NCBI GenBank assembly: GCA_902728285.1
Contig: CACVBU010000619.1
Coordinates: 1,001,963 to 1,065,962, forward strand
Source of the DNA: Clytia hemisphaerica
Lineage: Eukaryota > Cnidaria > Hydrozoa > Leptothecata > Clytiidae
DNA length: 64,000 bases
Direction: 5' to 3'
The position numbers were made by a program, and so were the translations under genes. Positions 43,813-55,477 of this stretch are shown piece after piece (position 1 is the stretch's first letter; each line of letters starts with the position of its first letter). Under the pieces are notes generated by a model. That model worked only from the letters and a program-made list of their open reading frames with translations. It ran no database searches and was not told where the DNA came from.

Positions 43813-44757
43813 ATTTGGAAATGTATCATGGATTAAATAAATAAAAAAATACTCTTTTGAGGCTGATAATACTTTCAACATTTAGTAATATCTAGGGGTT
43901 TTAAAAATAGAACATTAAGTTTTTAGGTTTTTCAGTCGGTGTCGTATTTTCACGAAGCAATTTTTTTAAACTGAATAATAATACTAATGAAAGATTAAGA
44001 ACATCTTAAGAATACTTTTAGGCTTCATGTCCAAAAAAGTTAATAACATCAAGGGCTTTAAATATGTTAATATTCTTTTAAAAAACGAGTGTGTTTAATC
44101 ATTTTTGTTATATTCACTGCTCTGGTCATTTTATTATAATCTAATTTTTAATAATCTTGAAAATTAAATTTAACATCTCCTTTATGACGAACGAATTTCT
44201 ACGAAGCATTATACTGTTTTAAAATAAAGTTACAAAAAAGCCGAAAGAATATTTTTTCAATATTTTTAAAAATATTTTTTTAATTTTCAAGAATTCCAAG
44301 TCAAAATTGAATAGGAGTTATGCTTTTAGTGAAGTGCAAATGTACATTTTCTGTTTTAAATTGTCTTTATTTGCTGACAACCATGAGGGTCTTTTCTACT
44401 TAAGCATGCTTTTGAGCCTTTAAGTTTAGCCTAGCTTTATATATTTTCTGTCTCATTAATTGGTTGCTTGAATACGCTATTATTTTGTTATTGTTTTTAA
44501 AACAATACATAGAACAATGTGAACAATACGCAAAATGAGATTTAATTTCCATGCTTGAAATAAGAAGAAACAAATAATGTTCTGCTCGATTGCACAAAAA
44601 TGTTTTTGCGGAATCAAAATTTCTGCAATTTTTAATTTTTTTTGGAAATCTTGATATCTTTATCAAGTCTGATTCCATCTGTCGTATTTTAACTGACTTG
44701 AAATTAATAAGAGGTTTTTTATATTGGAATTTCAGATTCTTGGTCAATTGTGTTAGG

Positions 44758-46113
44758 ATGTCGGAGGATGAGGAAGCAAGGCAACCTCTGGTAGGTAACC
44801 AAGAATCGGAAGGCGGCGGAGGGGATACCTATGAGTCTGCTGGTACTACACAAGAGTCAGGAGCTGATGCAGCGATAGAAGAAGGTGAACACGATGAACC
44901 CCCTCCTGAGGACCTCACTACTGTATGTGAAACCTTTTGGAATATCTGTAACACCATCCAAGGATTACCCATCTTGGCTATCCCCTACACTTTCAAATCT
45001 GGTGGCTGGTATTCTCTTATCACACTGCTAATCGTTGCATTAGCTTCAAATTACACGAGTAACATTTTAGTTAAAAGTTTATATGAGGTTCGTGACGGCG
45101 TCAAAGTTCGCGTCCGAAACTCATATCTTGATATCGGAGAGGCCTTCTGGAAAAGCGGTGGCAAAATGTTGGTTTTAATTATCATGGTGATAGAGCTTGT
45201 CTTTGTTTCCACAATGTACCCTATCCTTGTCGGAGCCATGTTTTCGAAATCATTTCCAGACGCCCCTATCCCAGTCTGGGCGTGGACATTAATTGGCGGC
45301 ATAGCTTTATTACCGAACACTTTACTGAAGAATTTATCGCAAGTCGCATGGACTAGTATCATAACAGTCATTAGTGCGTTTGTGATTTTCATTAGCATTG
45401 TCGCATACAGTTTCACGCGTTACGATGAATGGGATATTGAATATATGAACAATTTTCACGCCAGTGAATTCCCAGCTGCACTTGGTATCCTAGTGGCTTG
45501 TTACTTAGCTCAGCCTTTTGTTCCCTTTATTGAGAGCACAATGAAAAAACCAGAGAAATTTGCACCTACAATGAACTATTCCTTCTTAGCTATGACGACT
45601 TTAAATATCATTGTCGGGTTTTTAGCAGACGTCACTTTTTATCCCGACACAGACGAAGTCGTCACCAACAATTTACCAGAAGGTATATTACGACAATTAA
45701 TCAACGCAATGGCTGCTATCCTAGCTTTCACTTCATATACATTACCTATGTTTACTAGTTTTGACATTTTAGAAAAATCGAATTTACCTTGTCTCCCGAT
45801 CGGGTTTGGTGACAAGATTTATACATGTCGAGTACAAACTTTGAGATTGTTTCTTGTGCTGATAACAATCCTGATGGGTGCGTTTATACCACGTTTTACA
45901 TATTTACTAGCTGTTGTAGGCTCTATTACTGGGATTACATTGGAATTTGTATTCCCAGCACTCTTTCATATGAAAATATACTGTACACATTTGAAATGGT
46001 ATGAATTTGTGATGGATATGTTTCTTGTATTCTTTGGAACTCTGGTGATGACCATTAGTTTAATTGTTTCCTGGATTTCAATGTATAGCTGTTTTGTTTA
46101 TAACGAATGTTAG
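44758..46113 (+). CDS. Amino-acid transporter, vesicular inhibitory (SLC32/VIAAT)-like, AAAP family
   Basis: One uninterrupted frame of 451 residues. The ATG at 44758 is chosen because the protein then starts MSEDEEARQPL with a 55-60-residue acidic cytosolic tail, as in vesicular inhibitory amino acid transporters. The same frame is open upstream but lacks a convincing ATG. The first membrane segment reads FWNICNTIQGLPILAIPYTF, the AAAP/SLC32 signature (N..QG....PY). About 11 hydrophobic segments follow, including MLVLIIMVIELVFVSTMYPI, LGILVACYLAQPFVPFIEST and the C-terminal VMDMFLVFFGTLVMTISLIV. SLC32A1 exchanges GABA or glycine for protons into synaptic vesicles; which substrate this protein carries cannot be told from sequence. 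The lack of introns among long-introned neighbours suggests a retroposed or intron-lost copy. A general SLC36/38-like transporter is the alternative. Confidence 0.8.
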   Translation: MSEDEEARQPLVGNQESEGGGGDTYESAGTTQESGADAAIEEGEHDEPPPEDLTTVCETFWNICNTIQGLPILAIPYTFKSGGWYSLITLLIVALASNYTSNILVKSLYEVRDGVKVRVRNSYLDIGEAFWKSGGKMLVLIIMVIELVFVSTMYPILVGAMFSKSFPDAPIPVWAWTLIGGIALLPNTLLKNLSQVAWTSIITVISAFVIFISIVAYSFTRYDEWDIEYMNNFHASEFPAALGILVACYLAQPFVPFIESTMKKPEKFAPTMNYSFLAMTTLNIIVGFLADVTFYPDTDEVVTNNLPEGILRQLINAMAAILAFTSYTLPMFTSFDILEKSNLPCLPIGFGDKIYTCRVQTLRLFLVLITILMGAFIPRFTYLLAVVGSITGITLEFVFPALFHMKIYCTHLKWYEFVMDMFLVFFGTLVMTISLIVSWISMYSCFVYNEC

Positions 46114-47070
46114 GAATTAGGTATTTCTTATGTTCTTATAATCTGTGTATAATATAGTAATAATCGCGACGAATTTAATTTATATCAGATTTTTTTTCGT
46201 AAATTTTGTACTTAAAAATCGACGATTTTCTAGTCGACAAAAGCTAATTTTGTTTTTCTCTTTCTTTAACTTTGCCTTAATACTCGAGACTTTTTTCAGT
46301 TTTTCTTTTAGTGTTTCTTCGCCCAACTTCGTGCTATCTGTTTTAACAAGTTTTAGTAGGTTTTCCTTATTTTGAGCTTTTTTAATAAGTGTCACCCCTT
46401 GTTTATAAATGTTATTCGTAACTGTTAGGGGAAAATCAACTTAACCCTTTAAGTGCCAATTTCGAGTATATTGGACATGGGCTATATAAGAGTGCGAAGC
46501 CCTCCTGTAATGCTGAGTTTGAGTTACTTAGAAATCGTCATTTTCGGTCTAACTCGTAGGAATTCACTTGCTTGTGCTTCATGGTCAAGCAAAAAACAAT
46601 CAAAAGAAAGCAGAAATTTGACAAAAATACACTTTTTTTGAGATTTTGACCGTTTTTTGACCATTTTTAGTCAACGAGTGGTCCTCTAGCAAATTGATTT
46701 GAAGTTTAACCACTGGACACTTTTCCTTCATTCAGTCAGGTCCCTTAACCATCCATTGGTTAGTATCTTATGAAGCATTTTAAATCAAAATCGGCTTTAA
46801 AATCTTATAATAAATGGGATAATCAGAAGGTTGAGTATGAGATGATCAAGGCAACAGAGTGTTTTTTATCCCTATAACATATTCAGATATCGATGTTTCG
46901 AATATGTTTTTTATCAATTCCCTGCCAAAAATTCGATATCAAATAAATTTTTAACATTTTTAGTTTTTGTCCTTATAAAAGAGCCTATCTAACAAACTAC
47001 AAGAATATGTACAAGAAATAACTAAAAACGAAGCGAGGCAAAAAGTTTGAAAAATAAAATAAAAAATAAG
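46114..47070. other. Intergenic region between transporter and homeobox genes
   Basis: The two genes converge here (plus and minus strands), so both 3' untranslated regions lie in this stretch. It also holds the TTAA-flanked element 46445-46744. No other gene is seen. Confidence 0.4.
46445..46744. mobile_element. Short relative of the TTAA-flanked CCCTTTAAGTGCC element
   Basis: Starts ccctttaagtgccaatttcg after TTAA (46441-46444). It shares with the inverse of 34688-35301 the phrases ggacatgggctatata, gccctcctgtaatgc and aactcgtaggaatt. It ends ggtccc next to another TTAA (46745-46748), without the expected inverted terminus, so it appears truncated or rearranged. Confidence 0.65.
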
Positions 47071-50000
47071 TTAATAATAAGAAGATCGAGGATCCAAAAC
47101 AGTTGTACCTCTCATAATATCTTCCTCGTCTCTTTTCTCCTTCATTCTTCGATTCTGATACCATATTTTGATATGTTTTTCTGTTAGTGTCAAATTTTTA
47201 GCTAATTCGATTCGACGTGCTCTCGATATATATCGATTATATCGATATTCTTTTTCCAGTTCTAATTGTTGTGCTCGTGTGTAAGTGGTTCGTGATCGTT
47301 TTCGAACTTTGGCTGATTGCCATGATTTTGGTGGTTTCTCGTCTTTTGGTTTTTCTGTAGAAAGATAAAAAAAGGATTATGTATATATTTTTGATATACT
47401 TATATGACCAAGAGGTTTAATTATAAGAACCAATTACACACCCCTGTGTCACAGACCCGCTGAGACCCCAGCCCAACTGGAAAATTAAGCAACAATTTCG
47501 TCCCCGGTGGGAAAATACTCTTGAATTTAAGCCCACTGGGAAATTGACTTTGATTTCATCCCCACTCGAGATTCTATGTTTAAAAATTGCACTCCAAAAC
47601 CATCCCCACTGGGATTTTTAACCTTGAAACAATAAAATTGTTATCCCCATTAGGATTTCAATAGGAATTTTTAAATTTTTAAAAAGTTCCACCGGGGCTG
47701 TGAGACAGGGGTGTAATTACGAATAATACACTTTTTCTATCAGGGTTATCTAAAACTCTTCGGAGGTTCATTTCTTTTTGAGCTTAAAGCCTGAAAAGGG
47801 CCTTAACATTTTTATAACATTCTTATTTGTACCATTTTGTGAGTATTTTGTCAATTTTTCCTATGGATTCGAGTGTTTTACTTCAAGAGTCCGGAAAGCC
47901 TTAAAATGTTCTTAACTTGCTCTTGACCATGTGAACCTTATGTTCTTATCAAAAGATGTGCAAGGCTCTGCGAGTCCCTTAAATGTTAAAAGAATCTCTC
48001 TTCAATACCTTAAGTGGATAAATTTTGGCGGGAATTAAATTTGAATCCCCGCCAAATTTAACAAAAAGAGAATTATGTGAAAAATCGCAAATTTTTAGTA
48101 TATTTTTGAGTAATTTTCACCCATTTCAGTGTGCCAAAATTTCCAATTCGCCAAATCAAATCCTCGCCAAATTTTACGAAATTGATCTATCGCCAAATTA
48201 AATCTCCGCCAAAAATCGTATTTTGGCCAATCGCCAAAATCTATCCACTTAAGGGGTCAAATTGCAAAGTTAGTAGCACTATGCGTTGGCATTATGTTCA
48301 TTCCTATCAGGCTAAGAAATCCCTTTTCTCTACAAAATAATAAAAAAACTCATTTGTCCTTCATACCTATCATCTAAGCCTGCATACTCCAGTTTTAAAT
48401 TTTTTCTTATTTTCATATTTCTGCTTTTTACAACTCAGGCCCGTAGCAACCGGGGAGGGGGCAAAGGGGTCCCCTCCCAAAAAAAAATCTTGTATTAATG
48501 GCTTCATTTTGAACATAATCCTTTGATTAGATACGTTTTCCAGCAATCTAGACACCTTAAATTGCGAATTTGTTTCCCTCGGGCCAATCCATGGCTGGCC
48601 CTCGGTTTATATTTCTCACTTTGCCTCCTCAAAATGAAAATGTTTCCTAGGGGCCTGACAGCTTGCTCTACCTAGATGCTTTTAAACCCAAAGTCGTTAA
48701 ATTGTTAGCTTCACTGAATTGACAAAATGACAAGCATGCATTGCCTTCTGATTCTGATAATGGAATGCAAATCGCTTTAGAAAGACCAGAGGATAAACCA
48801 GAAACATCGAAAATATGAAATTACTGCCTGGATATCCAGGCTTATCCAAATCGTGGTTCTCTCTCCGTCTCTAAGTCAATCTACCTGAAGGTATTATTGC
48901 GTAAACTCTTTTCTCCTATTTCTTTAGAAACATAGCTTTTGTCTTGGACCTAAAATGTACGTCTTATGGCTGTCTTTACAACGTTATTACCACTTCTCAA
49001 ATATCTATGCGTTTTTATGATCTTTGAAAGACAATAACAGATGAAAATGCTTTCTCTGTGTTAATTTACGAGGCTTCAATAAGACGTAAAAAGCCAAGTC
49101 AAAGGAACCCGCCAGTACGTGTCAAAATTTATTATTGAGCAACTTATTTTCAATACGTAAAAGTCCGACGATGTTTTAAAACATTTTCGGAAGAAATTCT
49201 TACTAAGAAAAGGTTTTCTAATAATTTTTAAACATTTAATGCAAAATCTATAAAATCCGATCTCAAATTTTCAATATCCTTTGGACGATTTTTCGTATTC
49301 ACTTTTTATTTCATTTTCTACCTTAAAGGGGTACAAAGTGTTGTTATCCCTTTTAGTCACTAAATGTATTTATTTTCAGGGAGGCTTAAAACACTATGTA
49401 TGCTGTTGTCCGACAAATAACTTCTTCACTTTTTTGAATTAATCTTTTTACATAAAACTTAAAAAAACAAAGACTTAAATTCTTTGCTGACATTTATTGT
49501 TTACGTCTTGTGTAAAAATGTTGGTATATGTTTCGATTTAACACACAATTATTACACACAGTAGGAAGTCTGCGCCACGGATCAAAATTCTGTAAAGCGC
49601 GGTCTTTTGATTCATGTGTTTTGCATCATGTAACAAAATGCACCAAACAATGTTTTTGCTGCCTTAATGCGTTGACAAATTCTCTGTAGGGGTTTAAACA
49701 TGGCTGTCTCCTTGTGCTTTTAGTTCGAAACATGTTTATATTGTTTTTGAGACGTCTTTTCAATAAGCAACTTTTAATGTTTTTTTAAACCTCCCTTAGT
49801 TAAATTCCCTAAAAATCCTGTTCATTTTTATAATTAGAAGACTTACTGTTACACCTAGACAAGCGTAACATGCACAATCAAACTTAGCATGCTTAACTTA
49901 AGAGGACTTACAGCGAACGTAAAACTTTGAATTGTATAATTTTTAGGTTTGAATATTTCTCTGAAAATTTTGCGTCTATTATTACAGTGCAAGCTTTTGA

Positions 50001-51957
50001 GTCCTGCTCTGCTTATAAAAAAAATTAAAATGATGGAATGAATTTTGGGTTTATTTTGAGGAATAGCGGATTACTAAAGGATTTAAGTAACACGTAGAAT
50101 CCGACTGTGACCATGTTATTGCATGATTCCATTTTCGAAAACTTAATCCAGCACTATAGTTCCTTTTGACAATTTCTTGTCTGCAAAAATATGCAAAAAT
50201 ACGCAAAACTTTTCCTAGACTTTGGGTCACTAGATTTGTAAGTGGTAAACTTGAAAGTTCATCTAAATCATAAGTGATCAAGATACGACATTTTATGCGC
50301 GTTTGATAAAATCTTTGATGATAATTTGTTTATGAAATATTTGTACTGTCTTTTAATATATAGTCTGCCAGATACACAGATAACTAAGAGAAAACTACCT
50401 TTAAAATTGAGGTAATTAATTCCAAAGTCTTTGAACAAAATCTGATTTTTTTTAACTGGCAAGATACATAAAAAGAATTAATTTTTTGAGCAAACGCTTG
50501 GTGTGTGATTAATGTAACCCTTCAGATAGACCTTTCAAAAGCTCCACAACACTACTCCTGTCCTCAAAAATTTAACATCTTCTACCCAGAAACACAGTTT
50601 AGTTTTTTTTTTAAGTGTATATTTTCCAGACCAGAATCAAATGATGTTCCAGTAAGCTCTTTTTACCAAACTGGAAACTTTATTTTTAGGTACCTGCTAC
50701 TTTAGATTGAAGAAAAAAAATTATATCTTAATTTGCAACTAGGATGCGAAACTTTCAAATGATTTTATGATTGATAGTAAACTTGGTCCCTTGGTCAAAC
50801 TACTTTAAAATCTCCAATTATAGGAAGAACCATTTTTAATTCGAAATTTGTTCACTTTTTGCAATATTATACTGTGTTCCAAAAGCAAAAGAAAAATAGT
50901 TTTATTGGAAAGCCCCTTTTCACTCTTTCTACAAAATGTAGCACAAATAGCCTCATTTAGTTTATTTAACCAAGGTGTTCGGTGTGGTAGGATCTGCTTT
51001 TCCAAACGTATAGCCTTACGGCGTATTTTCCGAATTGAAAATCAGTTATCAAAAAAAATCTAATGATTGGGTAATTTGCCAGAATAAGTTTGAGCTAAAT
51101 GGGATGTTTCTTGATTTTTTCCAAAAGAGCTCTTTTCGGTCAAAAAATATACCCTGGCGTTTCGGATTCGAAAGGGTAAAAAACTAACCTTTATTTTTAT
51201 TTTTGTCACTATCTTCACCATCTGCCTTCTTTATTTGTCCATTATTCTTCAGTGTTGCCAGAGTTTCTATCACTTCCTTCATATCTAGAGGTGGCATCTT
51301 ATTTTTCTGAGTTGTTGATGATGAAGATTGTCCTTGAGTATCTGTATTCTTATCAGTGTCTTTAATACGTGTTTGAGTGTTGTTATTTGTGTCATTATAT
51401 GAATAATGGGATATTGTTGACGAAGATGATGGTGAATTGTTAATGTCTCTTGATTGCGATGCATTTTGATATACACCACCACTTGTCAAATGAAGATCTT
51501 CAGATTCCATCTGTTTACCTTGTAGTGTTGATCCTGAATATTGACATGATAGGAATTTAGTGTTCTGAGAGTTTATAACTGATCCTGAAGACGTCAGATT
51601 ATTTTGTAAAGTGTTGTTATAATCTAAAGGGTCTGAGCTAGCTGGTGTGTTTAGATATGATACTGAATGTCCAAGACCTGATGGTGGTGTTGAACTTGCC
51701 AGAGCTGTCAGTGATTGTGGTATAGCTGGAACGAAATTGGTTGTGTATTCGTATCGACATGTAGTGATTGGATATATTGAATTGAAAGAAGGTGACGAAG
51801 CGGAATATGTGTTTGTTTCCAAAATTGGAGGATGACTAAGACGTTGGCGATGTTGCTGCCAGTACGATCGTTGTTGTTGTTGCTGTTGTTGGGAAGATAT
51901 TGACTGCAGATTGGTGGCTGTGACAGCATTGCTGTTGAAATTCGAATTGTTGCTCAT
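47071..51957 (-). CDS. ANTP-class (Hox/ParaHox-like) homeobox protein, 2 exons
   Basis: Exon 1 is 51957-51189 (donor aaag then gttagt) and exon 2 is 47354-47071 (acceptor ttctacag, stop taa), joined in phase 1, 350 residues. Exon 1 is low-complexity: Asn/Ser/Thr-rich with a glutamine run near residues 19-26. Exon 2 carries the homeodomain at 274-333: [20 protein letters not shown], then [15 protein letters not shown], ending [18 protein letters not shown]48, Q50, N51 and R53 are present, so it should bind DNA with Antennapedia-class specificity. Odd points: Tyr for the near-universal Phe at position 49, and Glu at 56. No clear YPWM hexapeptide precedes it, and the protein ends about 18 residues after the homeodomain. 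An intron just upstream of the homeodomain is usual for Hox genes. Assignment to a Hox group cannot be made by eye. Confidence 0.85.
47438..47715. mobile_element. MITE, ACACCCCTGTGTCACAG family, best-preserved copy
   Basis: acacccctgtgtcacagacc at the left is inverted at the right as ggggctgtgagacaggggtgt minus one base. Direct repeats aattac flank it (47432-47437 and 47716-47721). The interior has repeated ccccactggga-like phrases. It lies in the homeobox intron. Confidence 0.75.
47730..47960. repeat. Foldback repeat, 'ttcttat...gtgt' family
   Basis: aatacactttttctatcagg at the left and gttcttatcaaaagatgtg at the right, with taaaatgttcttaacttg inside, resemble 41930-42179. Ends are degenerate. 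Confidence 0.45.
48007..48257. mobile_element. Palindromic MITE with ACCTTAAGTGGATA ends
   Basis: accttaagtggataaatttt then ggcgggaatta at the left is inverted at the right as ttaattt.. cgccaaaatctatccactta and aggggt. Interior phrases such as ccgccaaattt and gccaaatcaaatcctc recur in both orientations. A fragment with taccttaagtgaagaaattt and ggcgaa lies near 495-600. It sits in the homeobox intron. Confidence 0.65.
48258..51188. other. Homeobox gene intron, remaining part
   Basis: About 2.9 kb of AT-rich sequence. A G/C-run (ggggagggggcaaaggggtc) occurs near 48450. I find no exon, RNA gene or clearly bounded element. Confidence 0.35.
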
Positions 51958-54179
51958 GGTTTTGAAATTCCAAATTCGCTTTCACAATAAAGTTTAAGTA
52001 ATACACTCCCAACAAAACGGAATGTTCGAATGCCACTTTCTAACTCGATCAATACCTTTTGTTTTTTTGTTTGTTCGTTTGTCGGTTTTAATAATTTCAT
52101 GTATTTCTAAAAACTATGAAGAATGATAAATTAAATTTCACTCAAACTCATTTTCTTCTCCAGTAAAAATACAATCACCTAAAATCTTTCAAACAAACCA
52201 ATAATATGCTCCAAAAATCTAAGGAACCTTGAATTAACTCAATATAAAAGGTTTTTACGCTCAATTTTTCCATACTCATTTTCCCGGTGCAAAGCTTTCA
52301 CATTAATTTGTTAACTTGTTGACAAGTTTAGCACTTTAATCAAAACACCCTTTCAAAACACTCTTTCACAGGGACAAAGCAACGGCAAACCATAGTTGCT
52401 TGAAACCAACCTGCTAAAAGGTCCATTTAACCCTCCCCAGATTTGTAATCACCTTTAATCTTTAATCACATTGATGAATTAGACATTTCCGATGTTTGTT
52501 TACTTGACTTAATCCATACAATAAAATCTAAATGTTAAAATAGTAAAATCAAGGCACGCTTTTAAAAAGATTTCGCACTCGCCATGCCATCTTTTTTGTT
52601 TATAAAGTTTCTTTAAAATTGAGGACTGTGGGATGGGTAAAAAAATTATCGGACTTTCCTAAGTTATTTGACTGTCAAAAGAAAAAGACCTTTTATCCAT
52701 TCTCCGTAACAATTTAATAAGACCTAGAGAAGACAGTTAGTGTGCATGGCTCTTTGGAATAGAACAGAAAAAAATTTGAAATCATCGTATCTCAGAAGTG
52801 GCGAGAATGCTACAACCTTTACGACTTCACTACAAGTGTAAAATTATCAATTTTCTTACTCCTATGGTATTCCAATCATTAATACTAACCTACTTGCCTT
52901 CTTGCAAGCTGTTGTTTACACGTGGCTTTTCCTTGAAGTTCACAAGCCTTGTGAGTACCTTATGCAATCGTGAAGCAATATATCAGCTGTGGCTCTTGGA
53001 GTCGTTAAAATTATTATAACGGATTGATAAATGCTACAACTCTCACCAGAAATGTAAAATTATTAATTTTCTTACTCCTGTGGTATTCCAGTCATTGACA
53101 CTTAGCCTAATTTACTCACCGTCTTACAACCTGCTGTTTACATGTGGCTTTTCCTTGAAGTTCACAAACCTTGTGAGTACCTTACTACCTTCGACCCTTA
53201 AAATCCATCGAGGTGTTTTCATTTAGACATGACCTGTCATCATGCCTCAGATTATCTTGATGACCTCTATACGACAGTAAGCCGTCTAAAAGTCATCGCT
53301 TGTAATCCCCAGCAATTCAACGTAAACAAACATGAACAATAGAGTCGTAATAATCATTTTATTCTAAACCTCTTCTTTACAAACTTCTCTAATACCTAAG
53401 CTATTATTTTCTAAAATTATTTTTGTTTTGTTAGCGTTGATTTTATTATTTATTATTTTTGGTATATAATAGCTGTATAGAATTTGATCGATCTTTGACA
53501 TTTTCGATTGTCCGCCTGTTGTAACTCAAAGGATTGGGATCTAGTTTTATATGACCGAACAATAGCCTTGGAAATTTTCAAGTTTTTTTATGGCGTCAAG
53601 CGGTCTCTTTTGAACTGGCTTTTGATAGACAATATGAAATACTTCCGAAACTTAACATAAAGTCCGCGAAACATTATAAAAGGCAAATCTGTTATAGTAT
53701 TACTCTTTTTTTCTGATTTCTTTTCATTTTTCGTTATATCATGTGCGTTTAGGGAGAGACATAGCAGAGAGCGCTAGACAGTGAGATCTTGATTTATGAC
53801 TTCACGAAAGTCTTCGAAGAATTACGTAAAAACTTTACTAGACAGCCTCGCAGTCTCCATTATCCCAGTTGGAGGTTCATCTAAAAATATGCTAGTTGAT
53901 AAAGATTCAAAACTTATTTATTCGCCTGCATATCATTAAAAATTTACATATTTAAGTTTGTATAAATTAGGGGAGGGGATGCAGGCCAGGAGTCCATCCA
54001 ATAGACGTTTCCGTCTAATCATATGGAATGGCTACCTGGACGCAGATTTTTTTTCTGTGGGGTTGATAACTATTAGAGTAACAATATTTCAATATTCCAA
54101 ATAACAAAGTAAAAAAAGAAAAACTCAACGTAACTATCGACAAAAAAAATATAGTTATATAAGTAATCTTTTGTTTTAA
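51958..54179. other. Upstream flank of the homeobox gene
   Basis: AT-rich, with one imperfect direct duplication (52806-53190). Must contain the homeobox gene's minus-strand promoter; no core motif is convincing. No gene is supported. Confidence 0.4.
52806..53190. repeat. Imperfect direct repeat of about 165 bp, two copies
   Basis: atgctacaac, tgtaaaattatcaattttct, tactcctatggtattccaat and gtggcttttccttgaagttc occur at 52806-52972. They recur in order at about 53028-53190 with scattered changes. A local tandem duplication with a spacer of about 55 bp. Confidence 0.75.
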
Positions 54180-54240
54180 TAAATCAAATTAGAGTATTTT
54201 TATATCTATATGGACTTTCATTTTTCTGGTATGCAAGAGG

Positions 54241-55477
54241 TCAATTTTGAAGGAACTCGCTTATCTTTTTTTTGATCATATATCCAGATAATGGTTGTAG
54301 ATCGATTTTAGTATGTAATATTAGCTGGTTCCAGTTTAAAAGAGATTGGTACTTAATCGATTTCAATCCATAGTTTAATGTTTTGGCTTTTGGGCGCTCC
54401 AAAAGTTTCAGTTCGTTATTTCTAGTAAGATAATTATGAGACAGAGTTTTGAAGTTTAAAATGTTCGTAACAGCTTCAGGAGAAAGATTAGTGAGAGTTT
54501 GATGTACGAGTCGGATATTGAACTTTGTTACAGTATGTGGCAAAGTTGGAATATCCAGGTTAATGAAAAGAGGAGCAGATTCTGCATTAAAATCTGAAAA
54601 AGTCAAGATGCGCACGCATCTTTTTTGAAGTTTGCCTATTCTAGAGTTTTGAGTGAGACTTTGCCCCCATACGATTATTGCGTATGACAAATGAGAGTGA
54701 AAAATAGCATAGTATAAAGTTTTAAGAATGGTCTGTGGAACAAAGTGACGCAGTTTGGATAAAATGCCATTTGACCTTCTAAGTTTTGCGGATAAATGAT
54801 CAAAATGGAAATTCCACGCTAGACATTCATCGAGAAAAAGACCAAGATATTTGACACATTTCGAAAATTTCAAGACATGCCCATCAAGATTGAGATTCAT
54901 TGTATATGGTACAGGTTTATTTTTACTTCTAAACAGGATAACCTCAGTTTTTGTAGTATTAAGAGAGATTTTGTTGGCACGAAGCCAAGAGGAGAGTCTG
55001 ATTAAGTCAGAATTCACTTTCGTCTCAAGTGAATTTAGATTCGAATCGGAAGAGAGAAGACAGGTGTCGTCAGCAAAGAGGTTTGTTTCGCTATTCAGAA
55101 TGGCTTCAGGAATGTCATTTATATATATTAGAAAAAGTAGAGGCCCTAGGACAGAGCCCTGGGGGACTCCGTGTCTGATAGATCGTTTTGAGGAATCATG
55201 CCCAGAAATTGAAACATATTGCTTCCTCTCAGTCAGGTAAGATCGAAACCAGAGGTTCGCAACGCCACGTATGCCATAGTGATGAAGTTTTGATAGAAGA
55301 ATTTCATGATCTACTGTATCGAAAGCTTTTTGAAGATCAATGAATACCCCGCAAGAATACAACCCTTTGTCAATATTTGACCGAATTTTTTCTGTTAGAT
55401 TTATTAATGCGTGAGAAGTAGAAGTAGAGTGTTTATTACGGAATCCAAATTGGTTTTTGAAAATGCTGTTGTTAATG
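54241..55477 (-). CDS. LINE reverse transcriptase, C-terminal part after frameshift
   Basis: Reading resumes near 55477 in a new frame as FLNINNSIFKNQFGFRNKHS and runs to the stop at 54241-54243. The reverse transcriptase motifs are visible: FIDLQKAFDTVDHEILLSKL, HGVPQGSVLGPLLFLIYIND and NLFADDTCLLSS, whose FADD carries the catalytic aspartates. A thumb and C-terminal region follow, ending MIKKKISEFLQN. The order and motif spellings fit the CR1/Jockey group of non-LTR elements. It lacks its own initiation codon and depends on the upstream frame, so the product is not made intact from this copy. Confidence 0.8.

Larger units (their letters stand above)
43030..44757. other. Intergenic region between HPF1 and the transporter
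   Basis: Contains the HPF1 3' untranslated region (caataaaaaag near 43400 is a possible poly(A) signal), one undetermined base at 43490 and one MITE (43570-43812). An AG at about 44735 (tggaatttcag) just before the transporter ATG could be a 5'UTR splice acceptor. No other gene is supported. Confidence 0.4.
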
